From: a virus
Direction: 5' to 3' (one strand)
IMG/VR virus record: IMGVR_UViG_3300032323_000670
Location: 51,977-115,976 of that record
Length of the DNA stretch: 64,000 bases
Positions 1 through 8,349 of this stretch are shown here, in pieces. The notes beneath the pieces are model-generated. The model worked only from the letters and a program-made list of their open reading frames with translations. It did not search any database and had not been told where the DNA came from. Each line of letters begins with the position of its first letter. The stretch's first letter is position 1. Position numbers and translations under genes: made by a program.

Positions 1-1
1 T

Positions 2-982
2 GTAGATGATGATTCAGTAGAAAAGATTAATGCACTCCTCAAGGGGGGTGCATTAGTTTCTCTACCTGCTAAATCTAAAGGGTATGTTATACCCGGTTGT
101 AAATATAGTGTTGGTCAATTGAGAGACATTGCTCGTATAAATAACTGGATCATTACTAATGATGCTTCTAAAGCAGATTTCTTTATTGGTCACAGTAATA
201 ATGTAAGTATAGGTAATGCAGATCAGCAAGTTCCTAATGCTCTTATAGCTAGTAATTGTCCTGCACTAAGGTATGATATGCCTGATGATTTTAGTAGAGA
301 GAAGATAAAACTAAAAGGTGGTGTCTTCAATACTATAATGGATACTGAGAACTATATGGTATTTTCTAGAGCATACTACCGGTATTATGATTCTTGGTCT
401 CCGTTGCATAATAATGAATGGACATATAACTTCCTGCACCCAAGAACTGTAGAGATGTTATACCGCATATTATCTATGAAGACACCTGTTATAGATGAGG
501 ACTTGATCTTTAATTCTATAGAGCGTATTACCATAGATGATTCTATATATAGGACTTTGAGCACTATGTTTAACTCTGATATGGAAAATCGTACAGTAGC
601 TGGAGAAATGTTATTCAATTGTAACTATGAGACCTCTATGTATTACATCTATAAGCTTCTTAAAGAAGATTATTATCAGGTAACAAATGCTATGAGCAAT
701 GCTAATGTTAAAATCATGTCTGATAAGTGTGACTTTAACGGTCTTAGATATACTAGTTACCCTGCAGCTATAAAGCTATTCCTAAAGAGGGGTTTGTTAA
801 CAGAGGAAATCTATGACAATCTTATTATGGATACTATTGAAGATCATGTTAAAGAGAATATGCCTGATGATGCAAGAAAGTATGTAAAGCTTACACCTTC
901 CTGGAGCAAAACTTATCAAGAGTTTATGGAGGAAAATAAACCTAAAGAGGAGCCTAAAACTGAGGGTCCATTACCATTTTAA
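2..982 (+). CDS. conserved phage protein of unknown function, 5' end missing
   Basis: The frame is open from the first bases of the window with no stop, so this is the 3' part of a longer gene; the TTG at 119 is unlikely to be the start. About 326 residues are visible. I do not recognise a function. It is a paralogue of the next gene: both have a hydrophobic strand followed by a small polar stretch near the N-terminus (ADFFIGHSNN here, ADIIIAGTDS there), a central CNYE-S-Y segment, and a C-terminal GLLT-E segment. The C-terminus ends in an acidic, proline-rich tail (KPKEEPKTEGPLPF). The next gene starts 3 bases after its stop, so the two are probably co-transcribed. The position, upstream of replication genes on the plus strand, suggests an early or middle role. 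Confidence 0.75.
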   Translation, partial: VDDDSVEKINALLKGGALVSLPAKSKGYVIPGCKYSVGQLRDIARINNWIITNDASKADFFIGHSNNVSIGNADQQVPNALIASNCPALRYDMPDDFSREKIKLKGGVFNTIMDTENYMVFSRAYYRYYDSWSPLHNNEWTYNFLHPRTVEMLYRILSMKTPVIDEDLIFNSIERITIDDSIYRTLSTMFNSDMENRTVAGEMLFNCNYETSMYYIYKLLKEDYYQVTNAMSNANVKIMSDKCDFNGLRYTSYPAAIKLFLKRGLLTEEIYDNLIMDTIEDHVKENMPDDARKYVKLTPSWSKTYQEFMEENKPKEEPKTEGPLPF

Positions 983-984
983 TT

Positions 985-2109
985 ATGATACAAGAACAAC
1001 TAACACTTACTGTAAGTAATAATGAGCTAGTACTTATACCTAGCCGTGTACTAGTAGATGATAAGAAGAAATACTTACACTATCGCTGGCATGAGAATGA
1101 ATATATAAAAGTATTCAAACAGGCAACTGCTGATAAGAAACTAGATCTTACTAATGTAAAAACAATATACTTTGCACCTAAGTGCAGTATTCCTAGAGAT
1201 AAGGCTAAGCCTTTCTTGGAGGAAAAGAAGATCAAGACTGTTAGAGATAGAGATACTGCAGATATTATTATTGCAGGTACAGATTCTATAGACGCAGGTC
1301 TAGATACAAAGCACCTTTATTACATAAAAACTTCTGATGTAAAACCGTTTGCAGATGGTTTTAAAATTGGAGGTAATGCGCATAATCTTGTAGAGCGGCT
1401 AGCCACTTATACAGGCAAGCATGTCATTCTAGATAGAAATGTTATTACACCATTTTATATAAATAATCACAATTCTCCTACTAAAAACATGTACGGTAGC
1501 ATCTTACATGGTAGTTCATTTAGAAGTGGAGAGTACTATGGTGACTATATAACAACTGTTATAGATGACTTCTTACTTACTAGTTCAAATCTTAGTAATG
1601 TTTATTCACAAGAAGTATTCAACAATCTTATTGGTGACACAGTTATTGATAGAGATGCCTTTGAATCTTTGAGAACTATGCTAAACAGTATGGATAAGGA
1701 TAATCACTTAGTTGCTATGACCATTATGGCCGGTTGTAACTATGAGAAAAGCTTTGTATACTTGGCATTGTTACTTGAAGAATTTGGTAGAAACGCTATC
1801 TATAATCATAAGTATAGAAACACTGTGGGTTTTAAGTCCCTGACTAACTGGCTTGGTTATAACAAGTACCGTTGGGATAAAGATGCTATCCTAGATGTAT
1901 CTATAGAGAAAGGGTTACTGACCCAAGAACTATTGGATACTGTTAAAGCTAGTGTATTAGATGGGGCTGTTACTTATAGTAACAACTTTGAAGTTGTAGA
2001 TGTTAGATTAACAGCGGATGTGCAAGCTAAGGTAGATAAACTTTTAAATAAACAAAATGATAGACTTCCAAGCGGAGGAGAACTTCTACAAGAAGAAGTT
2101 TCACTTTAG
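985..2109 (+). CDS. conserved phage protein of unknown function, paralogue of preceding gene
   Basis: A 374-residue soluble protein without membrane segments. It shares segments with the preceding gene: the strand ADIIIAGTDS, the core CNYEKSFVYLALLLEE (compare CNYETSMYYIYKLLKE upstream), and the C-terminal IEKGLLTQELLD (compare LKRGLLTEEIYD). This suggests tandem duplication followed by divergence. The pattern of alternating strands and helices could be Rossmann-like, but I see no catalytic motif. The ATG at 985 follows the upstream stop by two bases and has no Shine-Dalgarno sequence. Its 3' end (TAG stop) overlaps the nuclease gene by 53 bases in another frame. Confidence 0.75.
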   Translation: MIQEQLTLTVSNNELVLIPSRVLVDDKKKYLHYRWHENEYIKVFKQATADKKLDLTNVKTIYFAPKCSIPRDKAKPFLEEKKIKTVRDRDTADIIIAGTDSIDAGLDTKHLYYIKTSDVKPFADGFKIGGNAHNLVERLATYTGKHVILDRNVITPFYINNHNSPTKNMYGSILHGSSFRSGEYYGDYITTVIDDFLLTSSNLSNVYSQEVFNNLIGDTVIDRDAFESLRTMLNSMDKDNHLVAMTIMAGCNYEKSFVYLALLLEEFGRNAIYNHKYRNTVGFKSLTNWLGYNKYRWDKDAILDVSIEKGLLTQELLDTVKASVLDGAVTYSNNFEVVDVRLTADVQAKVDKLLNKQNDRLPSGGELLQEEVSL

Positions 2110-3025
2110 TTATTCCGGGTTCAACAAGTTGTTGTATGCCCCGAGTGCATTTTATAAACACTATATCCTGAATCAAAGAGAGGATAAGATGGAGCAGCAC
2201 CTGATTGAAGGTAGCCTGCTTCACTGTCTTCTCTTAGAGGAGGATAAGTTTCATGATAAGTATGTGGTGTCCCCGGTAAATTTGCCGGGTGACAGCATTA
2301 AGAATGTTGTTGACAAGGTATTCACAAGAGCTTGGGCTAATAACAATCTTGACTTATCTTTGGAGCAGAATGAGTTTGATATCCTTGAGATACTAAAGGA
2401 GATCAATCTGTATCAGAGTCTCAAGACTGATGCACAAAGAGTTGAGAAGGTAGTTACTGACGCAAGTATAAGTTACTATAACTTCTTAACTACAAAGGGT
2501 GACAAGGCTGTTATAGACGAGGACACCCTAAACAAAGTAAAAGGTTATGCTGAGATCGTAAGATCTAATGAGAAGATTACAAACTTACTCAATATAGGCG
2601 GTGCCTTTAGTATGAGTGAGGTGCCATTTGTAATGGACACAAAGTATGCCTTTGGCCTTAGAGGTTTTGTAGATAACGTTAACATTGATCACGGTGCCAA
2701 AGTGATTTATATTAATGATCTCAAGACTAGTGGAAAACTGTTACAAGATTTCCCGGAGACTATAGAATATTATAAGTACTGGTTGCAAGCTGCAGTGTAC
2801 TGTAAATTAGTAAGGGCTAACTATGGCTTAAGTGATTACAAGATTAAGTTTCATTTCATAGTGGTTGACAAGCTCACCCAGTGTTATGCATTTGAAGTTA
2901 GTACTGTAACACTTAATAGCTGGATGGATAGACTAGATGAAGTAATGAAAATTGCAGACTATCATTACACAAATAAAAAATATGACTTACCTTATGAGTA
3001 TGAGGTAGGTAATGTAATCCTGTAA
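2057..3025 (+). CDS. PD-(D/E)XK nuclease superfamily protein (RecB/Cas4-like)
   Basis: 322 residues. The N-terminal FSYSGFNKLLYAPSAFYKHY, followed by HLIEGSLLHCLLLEE, is the usual opening of RecB/Cas4-type exonucleases of phages. The catalytic core is visible as RGFVDNV...VIYINDLKTS, in which the D of GFVD and the D-x-K of DLKTS are the metal-binding and catalytic residues; YYKYWLQAAVYCKL is the typical following helix. It probably degrades or processes DNA ends during replication or recombination, next to the DNA polymerase gene. The ATG at 2057 lies inside the 3' end of the preceding gene. It keeps the conserved FSYS segment near residue 16, so I accept it. The exact polarity and substrate cannot be told from sequence. 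Confidence 0.82.
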   Translation: MIDFQAEENFYKKKFHFSYSGFNKLLYAPSAFYKHYILNQREDKMEQHLIEGSLLHCLLLEEDKFHDKYVVSPVNLPGDSIKNVVDKVFTRAWANNNLDLSLEQNEFDILEILKEINLYQSLKTDAQRVEKVVTDASISYYNFLTTKGDKAVIDEDTLNKVKGYAEIVRSNEKITNLLNIGGAFSMSEVPFVMDTKYAFGLRGFVDNVNIDHGAKVIYINDLKTSGKLLQDFPETIEYYKYWLQAAVYCKLVRANYGLSDYKIKFHFIVVDKLTQCYAFEVSTVTLNSWMDRLDEVMKIADYHYTNKKYDLPYEYEVGNVIL

Positions 3026-3030
3026 ATTGT

Positions 3031-3591
3031 ATGATCAAATCCTTGTATACAACGTATACCCAGAAATCTAGAATGTTTTTATATCCATTTCTAGGGATTA
3101 AGCGTGGCATAAGTGTTACGCCATTAGAAAGCTATGTTTCTTGGACAGGCATGTCAGAGCCTGAGGATAAGAATCTAATCTGTGTTTATACGCTCAGAGA
3201 TGATGAAGAGTTTAAGTTATTTGAAAGAACAAAGCTTTTAGGTAATTCTAAGTTCTCATCATTTTATGAGCTTCCTGATAACAAAGGTGCGTATATATTC
3301 ACCTTTGAAGATGAGCCTAAGTTATGGAGCTCATTTATGCGGGGTAAGTATACCGAAATGCCAAAAGACAAGAAGGATTTAATCCTTAAGTTTTTTGAAG
3401 GTAATACTCAAAACCATTCTCTTATAGATAGCTATCTGAATCCAGATAGGTATTATCAGTTTTATGCTGATGAGCTTGGTGTTCCTGTAGAAGTATTGAA
3501 GGAAGTTGGTCAACTGTGTGAAGCTCCTAACATGGAAAAAGAAAAGTTAACCAGTGATATAAAGCAGATTCAGTTTTTAGACTATATTTGA
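3031..3591 (+). CDS. conserved hypothetical protein
   Basis: 186 residues with no recognised domain. The segment FLYPFLGIKRGISVTPLESY near residue 16 looks conserved in style with short proteins beside replication genes of other crAss-like phages, but I cannot name a family. No signal peptide or membrane segment is evident; the protein is moderately charged. It starts 6 bases after the nuclease stop and ends in TGA, so it lies within one transcript running from the nuclease to the polymerase. Confidence 0.65.
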   Translation: MIKSLYTTYTQKSRMFLYPFLGIKRGISVTPLESYVSWTGMSEPEDKNLICVYTLRDDEEFKLFERTKLLGNSKFSSFYELPDNKGAYIFTFEDEPKLWSSFMRGKYTEMPKDKKDLILKFFEGNTQNHSLIDSYLNPDRYYQFYADELGVPVEVLKEVGQLCEAPNMEKEKLTSDIKQIQFLDYI

Positions 3592-3596
3592 CACTC

Positions 3597-3617
3597 TTAA
3601 AAAAATCAACAATTATG
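3597..3617 (+). promoter_or_regulatory. A-rich leader with TTAAAAA-(N)-CAACA before ATG
   Basis: The bases before the start at 3615 read TTAAAAAAATCAACAATT. Close matches sit immediately before the starts at 55849, 57791 and 62422 on the other strand. No Shine-Dalgarno sequence is present. It probably acts as a translation-initiation leader of Bacteroidota type; a promoter role is not excluded. Confidence 0.35.
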
Positions 3618-4028
3618 AGCAACATGATGCTAATCACCTCTACTTGGAAAGAGGGTAAAACTTTCAAGATGATTCCTACAGATGCGGATTGCCCGTATGT
3701 AGAATGTATTTATGATCCACAAATCAAAGTCCTAGCAGTCATCGGTGCTATTACTAAGGATATCTTTCACATGATGCCTAAGCTTGATGCTAATGGTGAT
3801 CCTGAAACACGTAAGTCTCCAGCACGAGATGGTTCTCCATTCAAACAAGAGCGTAGAACTATTGAAACATTCCAAGAATACTATTTGGAAGAGCGTAGTG
3901 AGATTGAAGGTTTCATTAATCACTTTGCACACAACGCATCTACATATGACTACAAGACATATTTAGATATGGAGGCAACACCTGTAAGTGATATCCCTAA
4001 TTTTCCTACATTAAGCGTAACAGAATAA
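3615..4028 (+). CDS. conserved hypothetical protein (137 residues)
   Basis: I place the start at ATG 3615. The frame is open back to 3588, but that only offers a TTG overlapping the previous stop, whereas ATG 3615 is preceded by the A-rich leader shared with other genes of the phage. The protein contains DADCPYVECIYDPQIKVLAVIGAI and later ERRTIETFQEYYLEERSEIE, suggesting a small alpha/beta protein with an amphipathic helix. It ends one base before the DNA polymerase ATG. A replication accessory role, for example single-strand DNA binding, is possible from position alone; no motif proves it. Confidence 0.6.
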   Translation: MSNMMLITSTWKEGKTFKMIPTDADCPYVECIYDPQIKVLAVIGAITKDIFHMMPKLDANGDPETRKSPARDGSPFKQERRTIETFQEYYLEERSEIEGFINHFAHNASTYDYKTYLDMEATPVSDIPNFPTLSVTE

Positions 4029-4029
4029 T

Positions 4030-6021
4030 ATGAAGCGATGGGTCATGGACTATGAGACCCTGATAAATTGCTTTGTAGCTGTATTTACTGAGTATAAAAC
4101 TAATGACACTAAGATCTTTGTAGTTCATGAACTGAAGAATCAGTATGATGAACTACTTAGTTTCTTAAATGATAATAAGTTAAACGAGGAGTATCATATC
4201 TCCTATAATGGTTTAAACTTTGACTCACAGATCACAGAGTTTTTACTCAGAGATGGAGAAGAACTTAGTGGCTTAGATCCTGAGACTATAGCGCACAGTA
4301 TTTATCTTAGGGCTCAACGTACTATTGAATTATCTAATGCTGGTGAGTTTCCAGAGTTTCCTGAAAGAGCTCTGCAGATTCCACAGTTAGATATATTCAG
4401 GTTGAATCACTGGGATAATCCTGCTAAGCGTTCTAGTCTTAAGTGGATTGAATTCTCTATGGACTGGAGTAATGTACGTGATATGCCTATACATCATAGC
4501 ACGTATGTCCAAACTGTACAAGAGATTGATACTATTGTTAAGTATTGTGTGAATGACGTAGCTGCTACTAAACAGATCATGAATCTAAGTAAGGAGCAGA
4601 TTATGTTGAGGAAAGCACTTAGCGAGGAGTATAAAATCAATTTACTCAGTGCTTCTGAACCAAGAATATCTAAGGAACTATTCCTTTATTTCTTAAGTAA
4701 GAAGACCGGTATAAGTAAGTATGATCTCAAACAAATGAGAACGATCCGTGAACAGATTACTGTTGGAGATATCATACTACCATACGTTAAGTTTAAACGC
4801 AAAGAGTTTATAGGGATTCATGAGAAGTTTAAATCTCTAGTTATTGATACCCAAAACACAAAGGGTGGGTTTAAATATTCTATTACTCACAAAGGTGTAA
4901 AGACTGACTTCGGTCTAGGTGGTTTGCATGGTGCTGCCAAATCTGGTGTATATGAAGCTAAGGATGGTATGATAATAATGACGTCTGACGTTACTAGTTA
5001 TTATCCTAATCTAGCTATTAGAAACCAGTGGTCACCTGCGCACATACCTAAAGAAGATTTCTGTGAACAGTATGAGTGGTTCTTTGATGAGAGAAAGAAG
5101 ATACCTAAGAAGGATCCAAAGAACTATGTATACAAGATTATTCTTAACAGTACTTATGGTTTAAGTAATGATGAGAATAGTTTTCTGTATGATCCAGAGT
5201 TTACTATGCGTATTACAATCAATGGTCAGCTCAGCTTAGCAATGCTATATGAGATGCTCTCTGATGCAATACCTGGTAGCATTCCAGTCATGCAGAACAC
5301 AGACGGTCTTGAGATGATGATTCCAGCATACATGAAAGATGTGTATATGGATGTGTGTAAGAAGTGGGAAGAAATGACCCAGCTACAACTTGAGCATGAC
5401 GAGTATAGTAAGATCATACTTGCGGACGTTAACAACTACATTGCTGTATTCAAAGAGAAAGAATTGAGTAAAGAAGATTGGGATGCAGCACAGAAGAAGA
5501 CTCCGCATTATGTTTATTATCAAGAGGGCGGTAAGTTCTTTATGAAAGCTACTAAGTGTAAAGGTAGATTTGAGTTTGCGGACTTAGCTTTACATAAGAA
5601 CAAATCCGCTCTTGTTGTGCCTAAGGCTATCTATAACTATTTTGTAAAGGATGTGGTTCCTGATAAATTTATTCAGCAGAACCGTAACATCTTTGATTAT
5701 TGTAAAGGTGTTAAGAAGAAAGGAGATTGGTTCTTTCTTGAGACCTGTTTTTCTAAAGGTCAGCGGATTAACAAAGAGCTCCAAGGTGTAGTGCGTTACT
5801 ATATCTCTAATAAAGGATGTAAGATCATCAAGGTGAATTCTGCAGATGGAAGAGAGATACAAGTAGAAGCAGGCAAGTGGATGCAGACTGAGTTTAATCT
5901 GTATGAAAACAAGCTATGGCCAGACTATGATATCAATGAAGACTATTACCTGGAACAGGTGTATAAGGAGATTGAGAACATATCTAAGACCAAGCAAACA
6001 GCTCAACTAACATTATTTTAA
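4030..6021 (+). CDS. family B DNA polymerase with 3'-5' exonuclease
   Basis: The replicative DNA polymerase, 663 residues. Exonuclease motifs are D7-x-E9 (MDYET), NGLNFD with D65, and YCVND with D176, so proofreading should be intact. Polymerase motif A is SDVTSYYPN (D320), motif B is YKIILNSTYG (K369), and motif C is QNTDG (D425). Two things are odd. Motif C has Asn where the usual DTD has its first Asp. Motifs A and B are only about 50 residues apart, so the fingers region is compact. The length is nearer to protein-primed phage polymerases than to T4 gp43, but no terminal-protein gene is obvious. Family B polymerase is one of the two replicase types used by crAss-like phages. The ATG follows the upstream stop by one base without a Shine-Dalgarno sequence. 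Confidence 0.93.
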   Translation: MKRWVMDYETLINCFVAVFTEYKTNDTKIFVVHELKNQYDELLSFLNDNKLNEEYHISYNGLNFDSQITEFLLRDGEELSGLDPETIAHSIYLRAQRTIELSNAGEFPEFPERALQIPQLDIFRLNHWDNPAKRSSLKWIEFSMDWSNVRDMPIHHSTYVQTVQEIDTIVKYCVNDVAATKQIMNLSKEQIMLRKALSEEYKINLLSASEPRISKELFLYFLSKKTGISKYDLKQMRTIREQITVGDIILPYVKFKRKEFIGIHEKFKSLVIDTQNTKGGFKYSITHKGVKTDFGLGGLHGAAKSGVYEAKDGMIIMTSDVTSYYPNLAIRNQWSPAHIPKEDFCEQYEWFFDERKKIPKKDPKNYVYKIILNSTYGLSNDENSFLYDPEFTMRITINGQLSLAMLYEMLSDAIPGSIPVMQNTDGLEMMIPAYMKDVYMDVCKKWEEMTQLQLEHDEYSKIILADVNNYIAVFKEKELSKEDWDAAQKKTPHYVYYQEGGKFFMKATKCKGRFEFADLALHKNKSALVVPKAIYNYFVKDVVPDKFIQQNRNIFDYCKGVKKKGDWFFLETCFSKGQRINKELQGVVRYYISNKGCKIIKVNSADGREIQVEAGKWMQTEFNLYENKLWPDYDINEDYYLEQVYKEIENISKTKQTAQLTLF

Positions 6022-6022
6022 A

Positions 6023-7069
6023 ATGAGTAAAAGAATTCCAACTGGTATTACCAGAGAGTACTTAGAAAGTGTAGCGCTCCCCACTCACGGGGGGCGTTAT
6101 ACTCCTATTAGCCACAAGTCTATTATAGATAAAGTTCATGAAGAACTTGTTACTCGTGGCTTTAATGTAGAATCAGAATTATACCGTGCAAGTCTTGGCG
6201 GTAATGTTGCAAATGGAATCTATATCCTAGACCAGGGTACTGATCCAGACATGAAGATGATGTTTGTATGGGGTAACTCATATGACAAGTCTATGAGATT
6301 TAAGTGCGGTGTTGGTGTGTATATACCAAAAACTGGTAACTATATCTTTGCTGGTGATCTATCTAGTTATTCTAGAAAGCATACAGGTAAGGCAGATGAA
6401 GAAGCTATTGCTATGATTCAAACACAATTGAACATGGCTAATGCTCACTATGCTGATTTACTTGCATCAAGAGATATGCTTATTAATCAAACCGCTAGCT
6501 TGCATACATATTCACACTTAGTAGGTGAGATGTTTATTGAGAAGCAGTGTCTTAACAAAGAACAAGCATCTTCTGTAAGAGATAGTCTTATCAATGAGGT
6601 TGTTCTATTTGATGACATGACCCATAGCAATGCATGGAACTTCTACAACTGTGTAGCTAGTGTATTAAGGTTATCGCATCCTAAGAACTGGTTTGAGGAC
6701 CAATCAGAATGTCATAAAGTTATTAACAAATACTTTGCGTTAACTACTTTAACACAAATGGATTGTCCTATGGATACCCCTATGGAGTATGGAATTGTAC
6801 AAGATTCTGTACAGGAGGAAGTACAAGAACCTACTAACCAACTTAACATCTTTGATGTAATGGAAGAATCTCCAGTAGAATCATACCATGAAGTAGGTGG
6901 AGAGCTTGTACCTACATCAATTAATGATTTACCTGTAGAAGTTCAAGAGCAGATGTATGCTGATGACATCTTACAGGAAAAAACTTTAAGTGGTGAGGTG
7001 AATCCTGATGAAGAATTCTTTAACTTTGGTGGTGCGGAATTGCCCGTATTTGATTTACCAGACTTATGA
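6023..7069 (+). CDS. DUF932-like phage/plasmid protein
   Basis: 348 residues. The segment MRFKCGVGVYIPKTGNYIFA and the later WNFYNCVASVLRLSHPKNW resemble the DUF932 (phage/plasmid-like) family, which is often found beside replication genes and whose biochemical role is not settled. The last ~90 residues are acidic, glutamine- and proline-rich and probably disordered (QEEVQEPTNQLNIF, PDEEFFNFGG). The gene begins one base after the polymerase stop and its TGA overlaps the next ATG (ATGA), so translation is probably coupled. The family assignment is moderately sure; the function is not. Confidence 0.65.
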   Translation: MSKRIPTGITREYLESVALPTHGGRYTPISHKSIIDKVHEELVTRGFNVESELYRASLGGNVANGIYILDQGTDPDMKMMFVWGNSYDKSMRFKCGVGVYIPKTGNYIFAGDLSSYSRKHTGKADEEAIAMIQTQLNMANAHYADLLASRDMLINQTASLHTYSHLVGEMFIEKQCLNKEQASSVRDSLINEVVLFDDMTHSNAWNFYNCVASVLRLSHPKNWFEDQSECHKVINKYFALTTLTQMDCPMDTPMEYGIVQDSVQEEVQEPTNQLNIFDVMEESPVESYHEVGGELVPTSINDLPVEVQEQMYADDILQEKTLSGEVNPDEEFFNFGGAELPVFDLPDL

Positions 7070-7569
7070 CAAGAGAAGATTTTAGCAGAAGAGTAGAGAA
7101 GCGGATTGACCTAATCCGCCAGACTCTACTAACTAAGCATAAAGAATATGCTGCAGATGATAATGTATTCAGAAACTTTGATGAAGCTGCGGGGGGATTA
7201 TCCCTCCACAGCACATCAGCTGAAGTTCTCTGGAGTTACATGACCAAGCATTTAGTTTCTATAAAAGATATAGTATCTGACGATACACCTGTTACAAATG
7301 AGGTAGTGTCTGAGAAGATTGGAGATGTAATTAACTATCTTATCTTACTAGAAGCTATGTTAAATGAGAAAGGTGAAAGACACTGTAAGCTTAAAGAAGC
7401 ATACTCCAAGCATAAGCTCTATAATAAATCTGCGGATAGATTGTCTATGTGGACTAGTGACTATACTAAGAACACGGACATGCTAGGCTTAGTCAATATG
7501 ACTAAGAATGGTAGTGATAAGGACATAGACAAAATCAATTATAATACTAACGGAGATAAAGGATACTAA
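7066..7569 (+). CDS. DUF1599/Nmad1-like all-alpha nucleotide-metabolism protein
   Basis: 167 residues. The signature is KHKEYAADDNVFRNFDEAAG, then TKHLVSIKDIV and EKIGDVINYLILLEA. This matches the DUF1599 pattern (nucleotide modification associated domain 1), an all-alpha family related to the MazG-type pyrophosphatases. The E-K-I-G-D-x-I-N-Y helix would carry metal-binding acidic residues. The C-terminal ~45 residues are polar and probably disordered. It overlaps its upstream neighbour (ATGA) and its downstream neighbour (TAATG at 7567-7571) and sits directly before a second pyrophosphatase-like gene. A role in controlling or modifying the dNTP pool is inferred. Confidence 0.7.
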   Translation: MTREDFSRRVEKRIDLIRQTLLTKHKEYAADDNVFRNFDEAAGGLSLHSTSAEVLWSYMTKHLVSIKDIVSDDTPVTNEVVSEKIGDVINYLILLEAMLNEKGERHCKLKEAYSKHKLYNKSADRLSMWTSDYTKNTDMLGLVNMTKNGSDKDIDKINYNTNGDKGY

Positions 7570-7952
7570 TGAAGAAGTATATTAATATGGTAGCGGAATT
7601 CCATACCGCGTTTAACATGCCAGACCCACAAGATTACAAACAACTAGGTAAGCAACAATATGAGTTACGTCACAGACTTGCAGAAGAAGAGAATAACGAG
7701 TACCTTCAAGCTTGTAACTCTGATGATTTGGTGGGTATTGCAGATGCTCTTGGTGACCAGCTTTATATCATTTACGGGACTATTCTTAAGCATGGCTTAC
7801 AAGACCGGATTGAAGAAGTATTTGAAGAGATCCACAGATCCAACATGAGTAAGCTAGATGAAAATGGAAAACCCATCCTACGAGAAGATGGGAAGATCCT
7901 TAAGGGTAAGAATTACTTTAAGCCTAATATCCTAAAGATACTAGACGTTTAA
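7569..7952 (+). CDS. MazG-like nucleoside triphosphate pyrophosphohydrolase
   Basis: 127 residues, an all-alpha NTP-pyrophosphatase-type protein. The helix EEENNEYLQA contributes the E-E-x-x-E metal ligands, and DLVGIADALGDQLYIIYGT supplies the second acidic site (E/D-x-x-D). The tail IHRSNMSKLDENGKPI followed by GKNYFKPN is characteristic of the phage members of this superfamily. It probably hydrolyses (d)NTPs to monophosphates, either cleaning the nucleotide pool or blunting nucleotide-based host signals. It starts at TAATG with the upstream stop. Its stop codon overlaps the stop of the convergent minus-strand gene. Confidence 0.82.
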   Translation: MKKYINMVAEFHTAFNMPDPQDYKQLGKQQYELRHRLAEEENNEYLQACNSDDLVGIADALGDQLYIIYGTILKHGLQDRIEEVFEEIHRSNMSKLDENGKPILREDGKILKGKNYFKPNILKILDV

Positions 7953-8086
7953 CCCTGACCTTTGTAACTTTTCTTGTATAACTTACTAGTTTTCAATCTA
8001 CTAGTTTTGGTTTTAGAATGTACTCCAGGGCGACTAACCTTAGTTCCCTTGGGTGCATTGCTACTTGCTGTTGCTAATTTAGCCAT
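7949..8086 (-). CDS. small basic phage protein (45 residues)
   Basis: Reads MAKLATASSNAPKGTKVSRP then GVHSKTKTSRLKTSKLYKKS and YKGQG. The part from RPGVHSKTKTS to YKGQG resembles a short basic motif found as small stand-alone proteins in many phages of Bacteroidota; its function is unknown to me. It is almost all Lys, Ser, Thr and Gly with no hydrophobic core, so it may bind nucleic acid or ribosomes. The start ATG shares TAATG with the upstream stop. The 3' end overlaps the last bases of the convergent MazG-like gene. Confidence 0.7.
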   Translation of the reverse strand: MAKLATASSNAPKGTKVSRPGVHSKTKTSRLKTSKLYKKSYKGQG

Positions 8087-8202
8087 TACTTTTTCTTTTT
8101 GGTTTGTTTTGTGTTTCCTCCTAGTTTAAATGGTACTAGGTTTTGAGGTTTGTTCTTTAACGCTCCCCAGTTACCAGCTGCTTTGTTAGGATTCTTTTTC
8201 AT
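8086..8202 (-). CDS. small basic protein (38 residues)
   Basis: Reads MKKNPNKAAGNWGALKNKPQ then NLVPFKLGGNTKQTKKKK. The ATG at 8202 overlaps the upstream TGA (ATGA) and its own TAA overlaps the next ATG (TAATG), so it lies in a fully coupled string of small genes. An internal AGGAGG lies inside the coding strand near 8112-8117. It contains FKLGGN, one of many x-G-G motifs in proteins of this phage. No function is recognised. Confidence 0.62.
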   Translation of the reverse strand: MKKNPNKAAGNWGALKNKPQNLVPFKLGGNTKQTKKKK

Positions 8203-8348
8203 GATCCACAGTATAAACAGTCATCATCAGCATCCTCACTTTCTCCAGCCAGTATTCTTTTAATCTCCTCATCTATCTGCTCCTCATTCCAGTTAGGATG
8301 GAAGGCTTTTACCTGAGCTCTTAAAAATTGAGATTGATTGTCACTCAT
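8199..8348 (-). CDS. small acidic protein with C-terminal CxxC (49 residues)
   Basis: I choose the ATG at 8348 (MSDNQSQFLRAQVKAFHPNW) because it follows the upstream stop by one base. The open frame extends to 8396, but that would overlap the upstream gene by 47 bases. A helical centre, NEEQIDEEIKRILAG, is followed by an acidic tail ending in DDDCLYCGS. The CxxC could bind a metal with a partner or act in redox; one pair of cysteines alone cannot make a zinc finger. Its TGA overlaps the next start. Confidence 0.62.
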   Translation of the reverse strand: MSDNQSQFLRAQVKAFHPNWNEEQIDEEIKRILAGESEDADDDCLYCGS

Positions 8349-8349
8349 C

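Noticed and set aside
119-982. TTG at 119 as the start of the first gene
   Set aside because: The same frame is open without a stop to the left window edge and encodes plausible protein, so the gene is truncated by the window.
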